From the NCBI GenBank assembly GCA_012295275.1, contig CM022668.1, forward strand, positions 10,087,541 to 10,111,030: a DNA stretch of 23,490 nucleotides, in the 5' to 3' direction. The notes under the pieces were generated by a model. It was not told where the DNA came from. It did not search any database and worked only from the letters and a program-made list of their open reading frames with translations. Positions 13,372 to 23,490 of the stretch are shown here, piece by piece (position 1 is the stretch's first letter; each line of letters begins with the position of its first letter). The translations under genes were made by a program, and so were the position numbers. The DNA is from Chrysomallon squamiferum (lineage: Eukaryota > Mollusca > Gastropoda > Neomphalida > Peltospiridae).

Positions 13372-13389
13372 GCCAAAGGGACCTTTGGC
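13372..13389. repeat. Short perfect inverted repeat
   Basis: GCCAAAGG-GA-CCTTTGGC, 8-bp arms and 2-bp loop, inside a GC-richer patch. Could be an end of a small mobile element or chance. Confidence 0.6.
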
Positions 13390-14211
13390 ACATGCCCAAC
13401 ATTACTAGTGGCGCGCAAACTTTCAAAAGAAAAATAATAAAGTAGTAATAGAATGCATGAGCTCCACTTCACACAAGAAATATCGATTCACTAATTATAT
13501 ATTCTGAGTGCTGTACTTCACTTTAATAATGTCAAATTACTGGATTTTTTTGCAATAAAATAACACAACGATAGGCAATACTTAGTTTACATCAGCTAAA
13601 GCATTATGAAACCCCATCGCCTTAATTGTTTTGTTTTTTCAATGTTATCTGCATAAATTAGACGACTGTCAGTCAAACTCAAAGTCCAGGGGGAAAATGA
13701 GACCCCCCCAAAAAAACAAAAAAACAACAACAACATGAACAAAAAAAATCAATGACAGTGAAAACATATTACATACGTAGAGAAACTAAATCTGTATGCA
13801 TGTGTAAGTATGCTCATCTGGTTGCATGTTTTTCCTTTGACTCAGATATATGCGTGCGTGTGTCGTGTTGATTTAGAAAGCTATAGACACAGACAGAGTA
13901 AGAGAGAGAGGTAGACAGACTGATAGAGAAACACACAGGTACACTTGACACCCAGCTGAATGTCACCGATACGCTCCCGCATAAAAATAAAAACATCTTC
14001 CTGGTTAACTTGTTCGACAAGATTATTTTACACATGACTGCAGCTTGACACATTTATAAGAAACAGTCGAATACATTTACAGGACACATCTCTAGTTAGT
14101 GTATTTATAACTACCCGCTGAAGAATGTGTGTTTTATGATTTGTTGTTACTTGACATAATTCTGTAGTGACAGTTAGAGAACGGAAGGTTTTATAAAAGT
14201 TAACAGAAAAC

Positions 14212-22976
<8,765 letters not shown>

Positions 22977-23411
22977 GTTTGTACTGAAATTCATGGGTGT
23001 CAATATAATAATAAAATAGCTGTAGCCTAATTTAGATGTTAATGTAATTTATGAAATGTTTATACTGAACTTTAAGTATGTTAATATAATACATACAATT
23101 TTTTTTTTTTTTTTTTTTTTCCTAGGATTTAAATATAAATGTACTGCATGAAACATTCTAATGTAATGCATATAATATTTATAGCCACATTTAGATATAT
23201 CAAAATACTGGACCTAAGTTTGGTTTAGATTAATTAATACCTCGTGCAGCGTTTACACTGAAAATTGTTTACTAAACTGATTTGTTTACAGAAACATTGC
23301 ACAATGAATTTCTTTTTTATTTATCTATTTGGGTACTTTTTTGTTTATTTACCAGCATTTATTTCAATGCTGTCAGTATCTTTGAAATCAAAGAAACATT
23401 TTTTTCTTCAG
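22977..23411. other. Intron after last confident EGF exon
   Basis: AT-rich with a T run at about 23101-23120 and AATATA/AATGTA-like words. No EGF-like exon present. Confidence 0.55.
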
Positions 23412-23490
23412 AATTATCAATAAGTTTGGGGAACTTACAACTTGTTTCAATTAAATTAGGTCCCAGATATATTATTCTTGTAGAAGTTAG
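23412..23490 (+). CDS. Candidate next exon, cut by window end
   Basis: A strong pyrimidine-rich acceptor (TTTTTTTCTTCAG, ending 23411) precedes a frame that is open in the required phase 1 to the window edge. It reads ELSISLGNLQLVSIKLG then PRYIILVEV. The alternating hydrophobic pattern could be beta strands, for example the start of a fibronectin III-like domain, but the piece is too short to assign. The frame is open further upstream to an AG at 23291, so the true start is uncertain. Confidence 0.3.

Larger units (their letters stand above)
11898..14211. other. Intergenic region between RPTP gene and receptor gene 3
   Basis: AT-rich. Holds (TAC/TAT)n at about 12788-13060, (AAAAT)n near 13107-13128, (TTA)n at about 13203-13325 and a small GC-richer patch at 13366-13425. 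No exon is recognisable on either strand. TATAA-like words near 14054, 14106 and 14192 could be promoter elements of the downstream gene, but are unremarkable at this base composition. Confidence 0.6.

Noticed and set aside
14192-14199. TATAAAAG as TATA box of gene 3
   Set aside because: Only 13 bp upstream of the ATG, so transcription would start inside the coding sequence; the word is common at this base composition.

Overview
The window looks like eukaryotic, metazoan, intron-rich and strongly AT-rich genomic DNA. It has long (GA)n, (TTA)n, (TAG)n and GATA/GACA-type microsatellites, GT-AG introns of roughly 0.3-3 kb, and one assembly gap of exactly 200 N. A fucolectin-type (F5/8C-like) domain combined with 8-cysteine MEGF-type EGF modules is a combination I associate with lophotrochozoan, most likely molluscan, receptor families. 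The species cannot be fixed from the sequence.

Layout. (1) 8-3866, plus strand: the 3' part of a receptor gene. It has a two-exon fucolectin-type domain, four EGF-like modules, a transmembrane segment and a cytoplasmic tail with several tyrosine motifs, including an ITAM-like YETL/YEKI pair. (2) About 4135-5215, minus strand: an intronless, frame-broken coding relic of unknown family. (3) 5791-5990: the gap. (4) 5991-11897, plus strand: the 3' end of a receptor-type protein tyrosine phosphatase (RPTP) gene. It covers the end of a D1-like domain and a nearly full D2-like domain whose catalytic motifs are gone; everything upstream is lost in or beyond the gap. (5) 11898-14211: intergenic, mostly simple repeats. 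(6) 14212-22976 and beyond, plus strand: the 5' part of a paralogue of gene 1. It has a signal peptide, one EGF module, the fucolectin-type domain and at least eight further EGF modules, and runs off the right edge. Its second long intron holds a decayed Tc1/mariner transposase on the minus strand.

Biological reading. Two tandem paralogues share the same ectodomain plan, and the RPTP 3' half lies between them. One paralogue visibly ends in a tail rich in phosphotyrosine motifs. The cluster could therefore be a family of lectin/EGF receptors carrying different signalling tails, a paired-receptor-like arrangement. That is inference. The exon structure is well supported: every fucolectin and EGF exon begins and ends in phase 1. 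The most unusual sequence-level structure is an exact 72-bp triplication of a splice acceptor plus exon start in the RPTP gene.
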